From NCBI RefSeq assembly GCF_030124145.1, contig NZ_JASKMS010000009.1, positions 62,001-126,000 of the forward strand: a DNA stretch of 64,000 nt. The letters run 5' to 3'. The notes under the pieces are model-generated. The model saw only the letters and a list, made by a program, of their open reading frames with translations. It was not told the DNA's origin and did not search any database. Positions 8,894 to 17,252 of this stretch are shown here, one piece after another (the first letter of the stretch is position 1; each line of letters begins with the position of its first letter). Made by a program: the position numbers and the translations under genes. Origin of the DNA: Streptomyces sp. 378. Lineage in GTDB: Bacteria; Actinomycetota; Actinomycetes; Streptomycetales; Streptomycetaceae.

Positions 8894-9032
8894 GCCCCTT
8901 CTGATGGATCTCCGCGGCGTCGCGACGCCCGGCACGCTCCCCCGTTCTCGGCTTCGCTCGAACGGGAGGGGCCCCCACCGCCGCACCGAACGCCGCTCCT
9001 TCTCCCGCGGAGATCCATCAGAAGGGGCCTAG
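8890..9032. mobile_element. MITE-like element with 28-bp perfect terminal inverted repeats
   Basis: Positions 8890-8917 and 9005-9032 are perfect inverted repeats (outer end ctaggccccttctgatgg), flanking an ~87-bp non-coding core that itself contains an inner hairpin of the Streptomyces type (cccgttc / gaacggg, 8941-8966). There is no transposase. The outermost four bases on each side are CTAG, which could be a YTAR-type target duplication as made by IS5-like elements; because CTAG is palindromic this cannot be separated from the repeat itself. The left arm contains the last bases of msrA. It may also end msrA transcription as a giant hairpin. Confidence 0.7.
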
Positions 9033-9156
9033 TCCGGAGCGTCGACGTGGCCGGGAAGGGCGACGTCCTTCCCGGCCACGTGTGGTTTTCGCCCCCTTCG
9101 AAGCGCACGGCGGCAGTTCGCCGAGCAGAGGCCGACGCGCGGGCCCGACCGACGGA

Positions 9157-9756
9157 TCAGTTCGAGGGCGTAACGGGAGAGGTCTTCTTCCGTGCGCGAT
9201 ACGCCGCTGCCTTGATCTTGTTGCCACACGACTCCATGCCGCACCACTGCCGCCGCATGCCGCGGGAGCGATCGATGTAGACGCGCGTGCACTCCGGGTT
9301 GCCGCACTCCTTCAGCAGGGGGACGTCCGGGCCGCTGAGCAGTTCGACCGACTGCCGGGCCACGGTCGCCAGGGCCTGTTCGGGCGTCGCGTCGGTGTGC
9401 CGGCCTGTCAGGGTCAACTGCGGTGTCGCGGGCGTCTTGCGCGCAGCGGCGTTCAGCACGGCGAGCGCCTCGCGGTCGAAGTTCTCACCCAGGCGACGGT
9501 TCGTGACGAGTCGGTAGATCACCTCGCGCACCGTGGTCGCTTCCCGGACGTCCTCCTCCTTGCCGGGTGTGATCGTGTCGACGAGCCCGGACTCCAGGTA
9601 CCAGGCGTTCAGGCGTTCAGGCGTCACGAACAACTCGAACGGTGTCGAGCGCCGGGCGCGCAGAGTGGCCGCGAAGTCGAGGGCCGGGTGCCCGCAGACG
9701 AAAACGTGGTCGAGATGCACATCACCATTTTGACGGGTGACGACTAGCTGAGACAA
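9157..9756 (-). CDS. CGNR zinc-finger transcriptional regulator (ABATE-CGNR)
   Basis: The 199-residue protein has an N-terminal ABATE-type ligand or stress-sensing domain (~15-140, starting at the CGHPALDFAATL stretch) and a C-terminal CGNR zinc finger (~145-190). The finger has two Cys pairs, in ECGNPECTRVY and WCGMESCGNKIKAA, the latter giving the family name; a basic RARKK tail follows. Members are thought to act as DNA-binding regulators, mostly uncharacterised. ATG 9756 fits; a methionine at the downstream boundary is absent. It is a single gene, convergent with msrA across the inverted-repeat element. Confidence 0.85.
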   Translation of the reverse strand: MSQLVVTRQNGDVHLDHVFVCGHPALDFAATLRARRSTPFELFVTPERLNAWYLESGLVDTITPGKEEDVREATTVREVIYRLVTNRRLGENFDREALAVLNAAARKTPATPQLTLTGRHTDATPEQALATVARQSVELLSGPDVPLLKECGNPECTRVYIDRSRGMRRQWCGMESCGNKIKAAAYRARKKTSPVTPSN

Positions 9757-9901
9757 GAATCGTCACCGCGGGCAGCGAACGGCACTTCCGCACGGCCACC
9801 CCTGCGAACGGGTCACGGGCGGCGAAACAGGCCTTCTCCGCTACCACGCGCGAAGGCCCCGTTCGGTTCCCCGCCGCGCTCCACAGCCGGGGCGCGTCAG
9901 C

Positions 9902-10834
9902 TCAGCAAGGGCTCCGCCACACCCCGAGTTCCGGCTTCTTCACCATCGACGACAGCCTCAGCCGTCGGGACTCGGCACAGAAACCGCTCCGCGGTTCCGT
10001 GTACTCCACGTGGAACACCGCCTTGCCGGCCGCGATGAACGGGGAGAGCTCGCCGCACTCGTCGTACTGGGCGCACTCCTCGTTGACCGCGAAGTCGAAG
10101 TGGGCCACAAGTTGCGAGATCTGGGGGAGGTCGTTCTTCAGGCCCACGGACAGTCCTCGCGCGTGCGCGATCGCCGCGATCATACGGTTGTATCTCAGTT
10201 GGTCGCGTGCGGTGAGGGGGAAACCGGTGTCGTTGCCGTAACCCTCCACCAGGTCGGGCTCCACGGCGTCGAATCCCTTGTCGCGGCACATGTCGAAGCG
10301 GCGTTCCATGATCGGTCGCAGGACGGTCAGCTGCCGGATGTCCAGCCATCGTTCGCCCGCCCATCCGTTGGGCTTGCCGAGCACCGAGTGCGGGAAGGCG
10401 TCCCGGTCCGGGCGGAAGTTCTCCCACGCGCCGACGTTGACGTAACAGATGACTTTCCGGCCCGCGCGGTGGAGCCGGGCCACGTCCGCCGCGGAGTTCT
10501 CGAATCCGTCGATGTCGTAGACCGGGACGTCGGCGGAGGCGTCGACCTTGCCGTCGAGCTGCCACTGCCAGGAGAGACCCGGGCGGGGCTTCCACACCGC
10601 TCTGGAGGGCGAGGGTGAGGCGGCCGGCCGCGCCGGCGGAGGGGAGGGGCTCGGCGAGGTCACCGGCCCTTCCGGCTCGGGTGCCGGCGGCCGGGAGGGG
10701 GCCGCCGTGCGCGGCGCGGCCGGCGTCGTGCCGTGCGCGTCGGCGGCTCGCTCCGCGCCGCCGGAGCAGCCCGTCAACCCCGCGGCCACCAGCGCGGTCA
10801 GCAGGGCCGCACAGGACAGCTGCCTCCTCCTCAT
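9902..10834 (-). CDS. GH114 lipoprotein, putative endo-alpha-1,4-polygalactosaminidase
   Basis: A 310-residue lipoprotein. The signal peptide ends in a lipobox (LTGC, Cys ~23), followed by a ~60-residue Pro/Ser/Ala/Glu linker and a GH114 TIM-barrel domain: WQWQLDGKVD, VYDIDGFENSAADV, RKVICYVNVGAWENFRPD, then FDAVEPDLVEGYGND and VGLKNDLPQ. The acidic residues in DIDGF and EPD are the probable catalytic pair of this family. GH114 enzymes (PelA hydrolase domain, fungal Ega3) cut alpha-1,4-linked galactosamine polymers. It is the last gene of the minus-strand locus, and its ATG overlaps the stop of the GH135-like gene by four bases, so the two are translationally coupled. Confidence 0.88.
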   Translation of the reverse strand: MRRRQLSCAALLTALVAAGLTGCSGGAERAADAHGTTPAAPRTAAPSRPPAPEPEGPVTSPSPSPPPARPAASPSPSRAVWKPRPGLSWQWQLDGKVDASADVPVYDIDGFENSAADVARLHRAGRKVICYVNVGAWENFRPDRDAFPHSVLGKPNGWAGERWLDIRQLTVLRPIMERRFDMCRDKGFDAVEPDLVEGYGNDTGFPLTARDQLRYNRMIAAIAHARGLSVGLKNDLPQISQLVAHFDFAVNEECAQYDECGELSPFIAAGKAVFHVEYTEPRSGFCAESRRLRLSSMVKKPELGVWRSPC

Positions 10835-11493
10835 CGCTCCGCTCCGGCGAGAGCGGGTGTCAACTGCGCCCAGGGGTTGGGCGGTTCGCCCGTGACGGGG
10901 CCGCAGACCGCCGCTCCTCGCTCATGTGCGGTGCGCACGGCGAGGGGAACGAGCGCCTCGGGCACACCGTAGACGAGGTGGCACAGCCGCTCCGGTCCGT
11001 GCCGCGCGGTCCACGCGGGCCGGCTGAACGCGGAGACGTACGTGGACCAGTGGCCCTCGAAGGTGACGGTCAGGTCGGCGATGCGGGCGTACCCCGGGGC
11101 CGGGTGGACCCCGGGGTTGAGGACGACCGTGCCCACGCCCAGGCGGCGCAGTGCCCGCACCAGGCGGCGACAGCCCGGCAGTCCGTCGGCGGTCGCCGTC
11201 ACCCGGTCGAGGAAGCAGCCGTCCGCCGCGTACCACTCCCGGTGCCGGCGCACGTCCTCGGTGATGTCGGCGGGGTCGCGCACCCCGTAGTCGGTGTCGA
11301 CATAGCCCAGCAGACGCGCTCCCGCGGTCCGCAGCGCACCGGCCGCGGCGGTGAACGCCGGGTCGGGGGCCTCACCCGGTCCGCTCGCCGGGTTGAGGAC
11401 GACCCCGTACGTGCGGGGCGCGGCGGTGATCAGCCGGTGCCAGGCACCCGGGTCCTCGGCAGGATGGACGTACAGCGGAATCAGCAGGTTCAC
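10831..11493 (-). CDS. Spherulin-4 / GH135-like glycoside hydrolase
   Basis: A 220-residue spherulation-specific family 4 protein, related to fungal Sph3 (GH135), which cuts galactosaminogalactan. Visible landmarks are LLIPLYVHPAEDPGAWH at the N-terminus, YGVVLNPASGPG, the central LLGYVDTDYGVRD, CFLDRVTA, and LTVTFEGHWSTYVSA. Aspartates in DTDYG and LDRV and the Glu in FEGHW are conserved in the family. GTG 11493 is preferred because it overlaps the upstream stop as GTGA and begins at the family's normal N-terminus; the open frame beyond it is a shadow. No signal peptide is seen, so this version may act inside or use another route. Confidence 0.85.
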   Translation of the reverse strand: MNLLIPLYVHPAEDPGAWHRLITAAPRTYGVVLNPASGPGEAPDPAFTAAAGALRTAGARLLGYVDTDYGVRDPADITEDVRRHREWYAADGCFLDRVTATADGLPGCRRLVRALRRLGVGTVVLNPGVHPAPGYARIADLTVTFEGHWSTYVSAFSRPAWTARHGPERLCHLVYGVPEALVPLAVRTAHERGAAVCGPVTGEPPNPWAQLTPALAGAER

Positions 11494-12392
11494 GGTGTGC
11501 GGCAGCCTTCCCACAGCGTGGCCAGCGCGTCGCCGAGGGTGTGGGCGGGACGCCAGTCCAGGGCCCGCCCGGCGGCGGTGATGTCCGAACACTGCCACGA
11601 CACCTGCGCGGAACGGGCCGAGCCGGCCGGGCTCGCCGTGGTCTCCTCGATCCGGCCACGGAACCCGGCCAGGCCGGCCAGGCCCCGCACCAGGTCGCGC
11701 ACCGGGACGGCCCGGCCCCCGCCGACGTTGAGGACGAGCGGCAGCGGGCCCGGAGCCGTGGCCGCCAGCACCGCCGCCCTCGACACGTCGCGTACGTCGA
11801 CGAAGTCGCGGTAGGCCGACAGGTCACCGAACCGCAGCACCGCCTCCGGGTCGGGGCCGGCCTCGCGCAGCAGGCCGGCGATCCGCCCGGGCAGCCCGGT
11901 GGGCGGTGCTCCGGGGCCCACCGGATTGCCCACCCGCAGCACCACCGCGTCCAGGCCGGAGGCGGTCACCGCGAGCGTGCCCGCGAGCTTGGTCGCGCCG
12001 TAGGGGCCGACCGGGCGGGTGACCCCCGACTCCGTCACCGCGGTGTCCGGGGTGCCGGGGCCGTATTCGGCGGCCGAGCCCAGGTGCACCAGACGGGCCG
12101 CGGGTGCCGCCTCGCGCAGTGCGGCACACAGCACCGCCGGGCCGCGGGCGTTGACCTCGGCGAGGGTGACGGCGTCACCGCCGGTGGCGCCCGCGCAGTT
12201 GACGACGATGTCGGGCGCGGCCGTCGCGAGGGTCTTCGCCAGCTGTTCCGGACGGACGCGGGCGAGATCGACGTCGAGGTCGGCGGAGGGCGAGCGGCCA
12301 CCGCCGAGGACCAGCGCGCCCGGCAGGTCGCGCAGCCGCTCGGCGACGTGCACGCCGAGATAGCCGGTGAAGCCCAGGACGAGAATGCGCAT
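11490..12392 (-). CDS. NAD(P)-dependent epimerase/dehydratase (SDR)
   Basis: A 300-residue extended-SDR sugar-nucleotide enzyme. The N-terminal Rossmann motif is LVLGFTGYLGVHVAERL (G-x-x-G-x-x-G variant), and the catalytic YxxxK sits in VGPYGATKLAGTLA with Ser in HLGSAAEYG. The C-terminal half (RDFVDVRDVSRAAVLA, WRPAHTLGDAL) is typical of NDP-sugar epimerases and reductases. The substrate cannot be read from sequence; its position next to the nucleotidyltransferase implies an NDP-hexose. ATG 12392 lies 7 bases after the stop of the nucleotidyltransferase gene, and the 3' end overlaps the GH135-like gene. Confidence 0.83.
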   Translation of the reverse strand: MRILVLGFTGYLGVHVAERLRDLPGALVLGGGRSPSADLDVDLARVRPEQLAKTLATAAPDIVVNCAGATGGDAVTLAEVNARGPAVLCAALREAAPAARLVHLGSAAEYGPGTPDTAVTESGVTRPVGPYGATKLAGTLAVTASGLDAVVLRVGNPVGPGAPPTGLPGRIAGLLREAGPDPEAVLRFGDLSAYRDFVDVRDVSRAAVLAATAPGPLPLVLNVGGGRAVPVRDLVRGLAGLAGFRGRIEETTASPAGSARSAQVSWQCSDITAAGRALDWRPAHTLGDALATLWEGCRTP

Positions 12393-12399
12393 GACGTGC

Positions 12400-13113
12400 T
12401 CAGGCTCCCTTGAGCAGTAGCGACTTGCGGCTGGTGAACTCGGCGTTGGCCCGGTCGTAGTCGTCCGGGCGGCCGATGTCGAGCCAGTACCCGTCGAAGT
12501 CGTAGGCGTGCGGCTGGTTGTCGCTCTTGAGCAGGTCGAGCACCAACTCGTCGAAGCCGAGCGGCAGTCCGGGCGTGTAGCCGCCGAGGGTGGCACGGGA
12601 CAGGCCGTAGACGCCCATGGAGACGCGGTAGTCCATGCTCGGCTTCTCGGTGAACGCGACGACCCTGCTGGCGTCGGTGGTCAGCACCCCGAAGTCGATG
12701 TGCACCTTGCGGGCGTACGTGGCGATGGTCAGCGGGGCACCGGACGCGCGGTGCCGGCGCAGGACGTCGGCGTAGTCGAGGTCGGTGAGGACGTCGCCGT
12801 TCATCACCAGGAAGGTCTCGGGCAGGCGGTCGCGCAGGGTGAGCAGCGGGCCCATGGTGCCCAGCGGGTTCTCCTCGGTGGCGTAGTCGACGGCCAGGCC
12901 CCACTGGGAGCCGTCGCCGACGTAGGCGCGGATGATCTCGCCGAGGTGGCCGATCGCTATGGTGCAACTGGTGAAGCCGGCCGCGGAAAGCTGGCGCAGC
13001 ACGATCTCCAGAATGGCGTGCTGGTCGCCGATGGGGACGAGCGGCTTGGGCAGCGCCGTGGTGTACGGCCGCAGCCGGACGCCCTTGCCTCCCGCCAGGA
13101 TCACTGCGTGCAT
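12400..13113 (-). CDS. Sugar-1-phosphate nucleotidyltransferase
   Basis: A 237-residue NTP_transferase protein. The nucleotide-binding loop is AVILAGGKGVRLRPYT with the PKPLVPIGD segment following, and the metal-binding Asp is in FLVMNGDVLTDLDY. It lacks the C-terminal left-handed beta-helix of bifunctional GlmU-type enzymes, so it only makes an NDP-sugar from NTP and sugar-1-phosphate. The closest general types are the short nucleotidyltransferases that accompany LegB-like dehydratases. ATG 13113 has a strong ggaggag. It sits between two SDR genes, which supports a shared NDP-sugar pathway. Confidence 0.86.
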   Translation of the reverse strand: MHAVILAGGKGVRLRPYTTALPKPLVPIGDQHAILEIVLRQLSAAGFTSCTIAIGHLGEIIRAYVGDGSQWGLAVDYATEENPLGTMGPLLTLRDRLPETFLVMNGDVLTDLDYADVLRRHRASGAPLTIATYARKVHIDFGVLTTDASRVVAFTEKPSMDYRVSMGVYGLSRATLGGYTPGLPLGFDELVLDLLKSDNQPHAYDFDGYWLDIGRPDDYDRANAEFTSRKSLLLKGA

Positions 13114-13181
13114 GGGGCTCCTCCTTCGTGAACGCTTCGTGGACGTGCGCGGACGTGACGGACGAGATCCGCTGTGCGGTG

Positions 13182-14183
13182 TCAGATGTTGTAGATGCCG
13201 GTCTTGTAGCGGGCGAGGTTGGCCGGGTCGCGGAAGAACTCCACGGTGTGCGCGAGGCCTTCCTCCAGGGTGTGGGCGGGCCGCCAGCCGGTCGCGGCGG
13301 CGAGCCGGCTCGCGTCGGCGACCAGGCGCATCACCTCGGAGTTGGCCGGACGGATGCGGGCCTCGTCCTCGCGCACGTCGAGCGCGGTGTCCATCACCTT
13401 GCCGATCAGCCCGACCAGGTCGCCGACCGAGATCTCCCCGCCCGTACCGGCGTTGAAGGTACGGCCCACGACCTGCCCGGCGGGTGCGGTACCGACGGCG
13501 AGGAAGGCCTGCGCGGTGTCCTTGACGAAGGTGAAATCGCGGGTGGGGCGCAGGTCGCCGAGAGTGATCGTGCGTTCTCCCGCGGCGACCTGCCCGATGA
13601 CGGTGGGGATGACGGCGCGCATGGACTGACGCGGACCGAAGGTGTTGAAGGGCCGCAGTGTCACGACCGGGGTGTCGAAACTGGCGTGGTAGCTGTCGGC
13701 CAGCCGGTCCCCGCCCGCCTTCGAAGCGGCGTACGGCGACTGAGTGTTGATGGGGTGGTCCTCGGTGATGGGCACGGTCCGCGCGGTGCCGTACGTCTCG
13801 CTGGTGGAGGTGTGCACCAGCCGGGGCGTGCCGAGGGCGCGCACGGCTTCCAGCACGTTGAGGGTGCCGGTGACGTTGGTGTCCACGTAGCTGTGCGGGG
13901 CCTGGTAGGAGTAGGGGATCGCGATCAGGGCGGCCAGGTGGTAGGCCGTGTCGGCGCCTTCGAGGAGACCGCGGACGGAACCGGGGTCCCGGACGTCGCC
14001 GAGGACGATCTCCACCTGGTCCAGGACGTCCGGACGCAGGGTCTCCAGCCAGCCGTAGGAGGAGAAGGAGTTGTACTGGGCCATGGCCCTGACCCGGTGT
14101 CCGGAGGCGACCAGGGCCTCGGTGAGGTGAGAGCCGATGAAGCCCTCGGCTCCGGTGACGGCGGCGAGCGGTGCGGAGGTCAA
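13182..14183 (-). CDS. NDP-sugar 4,6-dehydratase/epimerase, LegB-like
   Basis: A 333-residue extended SDR. It starts with VTGAEGFIGSHLTEALV and continues with AQYNSFSSYGWLETL, a stretch I associate with LegB-type UDP-GlcNAc 4,6-dehydratases and related enzymes. The active-site Ser-Thr region is HTSTSETYGTA and the YxxxK motif SPYAASKAGGDRL. The Asp/Glu pair used for 4,6-dehydration in RmlB-type enzymes is replaced here by SETYG, which still keeps the Glu. TTG 14183 is chosen because aaggga-like purines lie eight bases upstream. In this locus it may supply a GalNAc- or deoxy-sugar donor to the GT4 enzyme; the exact reaction is an inference. Confidence 0.8.
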   Translation of the reverse strand: MTSAPLAAVTGAEGFIGSHLTEALVASGHRVRAMAQYNSFSSYGWLETLRPDVLDQVEIVLGDVRDPGSVRGLLEGADTAYHLAALIAIPYSYQAPHSYVDTNVTGTLNVLEAVRALGTPRLVHTSTSETYGTARTVPITEDHPINTQSPYAASKAGGDRLADSYHASFDTPVVTLRPFNTFGPRQSMRAVIPTVIGQVAAGERTITLGDLRPTRDFTFVKDTAQAFLAVGTAPAGQVVGRTFNAGTGGEISVGDLVGLIGKVMDTALDVREDEARIRPANSEVMRLVADASRLAAATGWRPAHTLEEGLAHTVEFFRDPANLARYKTGIYNI

Positions 14184-14221
14184 CTGAGTGGTCCCTTCGA
14201 CGCGGTGAGAGGTGAGCGGGG

Positions 14222-15640
14222 TCAGGCGTGCGGGGCGGGCCGGCCGAGCAGACACAACGCGCACGCCGACAGGCACAGAGCGGCGGCGCCGCAGCTGAGC
14301 GGCAGCGCCAGGGCCGTGCCCGGTGGCAGCCGGAACAGGACGACCGCACCGGCCGCGCCGGCTGCCGTGAGGCAGATCCCCGCCGACGACCAGGCCGCTC
14401 CGAACGCCTGGAGCAGCAGCGCGGTCCACAGGACGGCGGCGAGCAGCAGCAGGGCGACGGGGTCGGCGCCGGTGAGCAGGGCCGCGGGCAGCAGCGGTGC
14501 GAGATAGGCGAGCAGGCAGAGGCCGAGGATGCCGGCCGAGCGCAGCAGGAACCCGGCGGGCGTGGCGGTGGCGCGCAGCGCGGCGACCGACAGTCCGCGG
14601 TAGCGGTACAGCAGCCATTCCGCCGGCCCCATGCTCAGCGTCAGCACGATCACCGCGTACGGTTCCTCCCGCCCCTCCAGCAGCACCAGCACCCCGGCGG
14701 CCAGCCCGAACAGGCCGTACGGCAGTGACCACATCAGGCGTGGCCGGGGCGCACCGGCGGTGGCCGGGGCGGCGAGGGCACGATGCAGGACCCCGCCGGT
14801 GACGGTGAGCGTGGCGAGCAGCGCCAGCAGGGGCAGCCCGGTCCGGAGCGCGGGGCCGGGCTCCCACCACGGCAGGAGGCAAGCACCGGCGAGCAGCGGG
14901 CTGAGCGCGGCCAGCAGCAGCCGTTCCCGCCCCAGCACCAGCAGCACACCGGCGGCCGCCAGGTACGCGGACTGCGCGGCCGCCACCAGGGTCACCGGTC
15001 CGCCGTCCGCGGGCAGCGCGGCCACCGCCGTGGCCACCGCCGCTCCCACGGGCGCGCCGGCCAGGAGGGTACGGCCCGCCTCCCGGCGTCCGGTCGCCAT
15101 CCGCAGGTGCGCGCGGTGGCCGAGTGCCTGCCCCCACGCCCAGGACACGAGTCCGGCCACGACGAGGGCGGGGGCGTGCCCGCCGGCGTTCCACAACGGG
15201 GCCGTCAGCAGGTAGGCCAGGCCGGGCAGCGCGAACAGCACGCCCCGCAGGAGGCAGCGCAGGGTGTCGGGGCGCCAGGGGTCGGGCCCGGGGGCGGGTT
15301 CGGGGAAGGTGCGCGGCACCCGTTCGTACAGCGCGGAGGCGAGGGAGAACAGGTTCGGGTGTCCGTACCGTTCGTTGATCAGGGAGGCGGACAGTCCCTC
15401 CGCCTCCAGCAGCGCGGCCACCTCGTAGGGGTGGACGGCGGGGCCTATGCGGTCGGCGAGTTCGGCGGCGAGTTCACTGACCGCCTCCTCGTCGGGGCCG
15501 CGCCGGGGCAGCCTGATGGCGAGCGTGGTGTCGTCGAGCGCCCAGCGCGGCCGACGGCGTGGCGGGCGGGTGCCGGCCAGGCGGATGGCCAGGGTGTCCT
15601 GTTCGGACCCCCCGGGTTCCAGGGACATCGGCCCGCTCAC
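14222..15640 (-). CDS. Polytopic membrane protein, candidate polysaccharide exporter
   Basis: A 472-residue protein with a soluble N-terminus (~1-125, including DRIGPAVHPYEVAALLEAEGL and ERYGHPNLFSLASALYERV) followed by about 12 hydrophobic segments up to the C-terminus. No catalytic motif is visible. Size, topology and position directly after a PelF-type glycosyltransferase (GTGA overlap, start GTG 15640) suggest a role in exporting or assembling the polymer, comparable to PelG, but I cannot see true PelG homology. It is the least certain member of the locus. The N-terminal domain might bind a lipid carrier or a regulatory nucleotide. Confidence 0.7.
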   Translation of the reverse strand: MSGPMSLEPGGSEQDTLAIRLAGTRPPRRRPRWALDDTTLAIRLPRRGPDEEAVSELAAELADRIGPAVHPYEVAALLEAEGLSASLINERYGHPNLFSLASALYERVPRTFPEPAPGPDPWRPDTLRCLLRGVLFALPGLAYLLTAPLWNAGGHAPALVVAGLVSWAWGQALGHRAHLRMATGRREAGRTLLAGAPVGAAVATAVAALPADGGPVTLVAAAQSAYLAAAGVLLVLGRERLLLAALSPLLAGACLLPWWEPGPALRTGLPLLALLATLTVTGGVLHRALAAPATAGAPRPRLMWSLPYGLFGLAAGVLVLLEGREEPYAVIVLTLSMGPAEWLLYRYRGLSVAALRATATPAGFLLRSAGILGLCLLAYLAPLLPAALLTGADPVALLLLAAVLWTALLLQAFGAAWSSAGICLTAAGAAGAVVLFRLPPGTALALPLSCGAAALCLSACALCLLGRPAPHA

Positions 15641-17157
15641 AGGGCGAGGCTTCCCGTGCCGTGGACGGCCCGGGCCGACCTCCTGACCGTCGGGGGCATG
15701 ACCGTCGACCCCTGCGGTGGATGGGCGAGTTCCAGATAGACGGACCGAAACGTGTCGATGGTCTGCCGGAGGGTGAACTGCTCGATGACCCGGAGCCGGG
15801 CCGCCTCACCCATCGCCCTGCGCCGCCCGGGATCGCCCAGCAGCTCCAGTGCGGCCTCGGCCATCGCCACGGGATCGCGCGGAGGCACCACGAGCCCGGT
15901 GTCGCCGACGGCCTCGCGCACACCGCCCACGTCGGTGGAGACGGTCGCCCGTCCGCAGGACATGGCCTCGATCAGGGTGAAGGGGAAGCCCTCGCTGATG
16001 CTGGAGAGCATCACGACGTTTCCGGCGGCGTAGGCGTCCTTGATGTCGTCGACGCGCCCTTCGAAGGTGACGGCGTCGGCATGTCCGAGCTCGGCGGCCA
16101 GGGCCTCGCAGCGTTCCCGGTAGGCCTCTCCGCCTCGCGGTGTCCCGCCGAACAGCCGCAGCCGCGCGTGCGGGAGCCGGTCGCGGACGACGGCGAAGGC
16201 CCGGATGAGGGTCTCCAGATCCTTGATGGGGTCCACGCGGCCCGCCCAGCTGAGGGTGGGTGCGTCCGGTTCGGGCCCGGCCGCCGGGAACGCGGCGGGG
16301 TCGACGCCGTTGTAGACCGTGCGGATCGACTCCGGGGCGGCGCCGCCCTCCTCCTCCCACAGCCGGTTGTAGCGGTTGCCGGGTGTGATCAGGGCGGCGC
16401 GTCGGTAGCTCTCCTGGGCGAGCAGCCGGAAGAACCCGAGGATCACGGCCTTCACGGGCCAGCGGTAGGGCGCGGTGCGGTAGCCGAGGTAGCGCTCACG
16501 CAGATAGACCCCGTGCTCGGTCAACAGCAGCGGAACGCCGTGGTGTTCGAGGGCGGCGAGACCCGGCAGGACGGCGACCCCGCCGCTGACCGCGTGGGCG
16601 ACCCCGCTGGCGGGTGCCGGCGCGGCCAGCGGGCGCAGGGCGTGCTCCAGCAGGGCGGTCGCGGTGAGCGCGTCGTGCAGCGTGGGCTGTGCCTCGCGTA
16701 CGGCGAGACCGGGGCGGTTCCACAGCGCGGTGAGGATCGCGATCGCCCGGTCCCCGCGCAGGAAAGGGCTCAGCGTCCCCTCCGACGCCGCCCGTGCCAG
16801 CGCGTACAGGGCGGGCGCGAACCCGTCCTCGGCGCGCGGGTCGAGCAGTGCGGTGAGGAACCGCTCGTAGGAGGCGGCCAGTTGGTTGCGGGATCGGCCC
16901 CGGGGCGGGCGGCCCTCGGGCGGGGCGCCCCACATGGGGACGGACAGCACGCTGGAGACGTGTGCGGGCAGGTCCCATACGACCGGCTCACGTCCGGTGC
17001 CGGTGACGGCGATGACGTCGAAGGCGAGGTCCGGCATGCCCTGGACGAGCTGGTCGCACCAGACGCTGACGCCGCCGTGGCTGTGCGGGTAGGTGCCTTC
17101 GGTGAGCAGGGTGACGCGCGTCGCTCCGGTATGTCGCGCGCCCTGGGGAACGGGCAT
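15637..17157 (-). CDS. pelF: PelF-type GT4 glycosyltransferase
   Basis: A 506-residue retaining glycosyltransferase. The N-terminal domain starts VTLLTEGTYPHSHGGVSVWCDQL, the signature of PelF/DUF3492 proteins. A C-terminal GT4 Rossmann domain follows (~300-490): TLSWAGRVDPIKDLETLI, LRLFGGTP, and the acceptor-loop EX7E region SEGFPFTLIEAMSCGRATVSTDVGG. In Pseudomonas, PelF uses UDP-GalNAc/GlcNAc to build Pel; the fungal GAG synthase likewise has a GT4 module. ATG 17157 has ggag seven bases upstream. It is the first cytoplasmic gene of the overlapping group and lies 95 bases after the stop of the secreted deacetylase gene. Confidence 0.87.
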   Translation of the reverse strand: MPVPQGARHTGATRVTLLTEGTYPHSHGGVSVWCDQLVQGMPDLAFDVIAVTGTGREPVVWDLPAHVSSVLSVPMWGAPPEGRPPRGRSRNQLAASYERFLTALLDPRAEDGFAPALYALARAASEGTLSPFLRGDRAIAILTALWNRPGLAVREAQPTLHDALTATALLEHALRPLAAPAPASGVAHAVSGGVAVLPGLAALEHHGVPLLLTEHGVYLRERYLGYRTAPYRWPVKAVILGFFRLLAQESYRRAALITPGNRYNRLWEEEGGAAPESIRTVYNGVDPAAFPAAGPEPDAPTLSWAGRVDPIKDLETLIRAFAVVRDRLPHARLRLFGGTPRGGEAYRERCEALAAELGHADAVTFEGRVDDIKDAYAAGNVVMLSSISEGFPFTLIEAMSCGRATVSTDVGGVREAVGDTGLVVPPRDPVAMAEAALELLGDPGRRRAMGEAARLRVIEQFTLRQTIDTFRSVYLELAHPPQGSTVMPPTVRRSARAVHGTGSLAL

Positions 17158-17252
17158 CGATGGGCTCCACGGCCGAGGTGTGGGGTGGTTCGGGACGGTC
17201 CTGGCCGCCGGGGCGGCCAGGACCTCAGGTCGGTTGTGGGCGGGTGCGCCGT

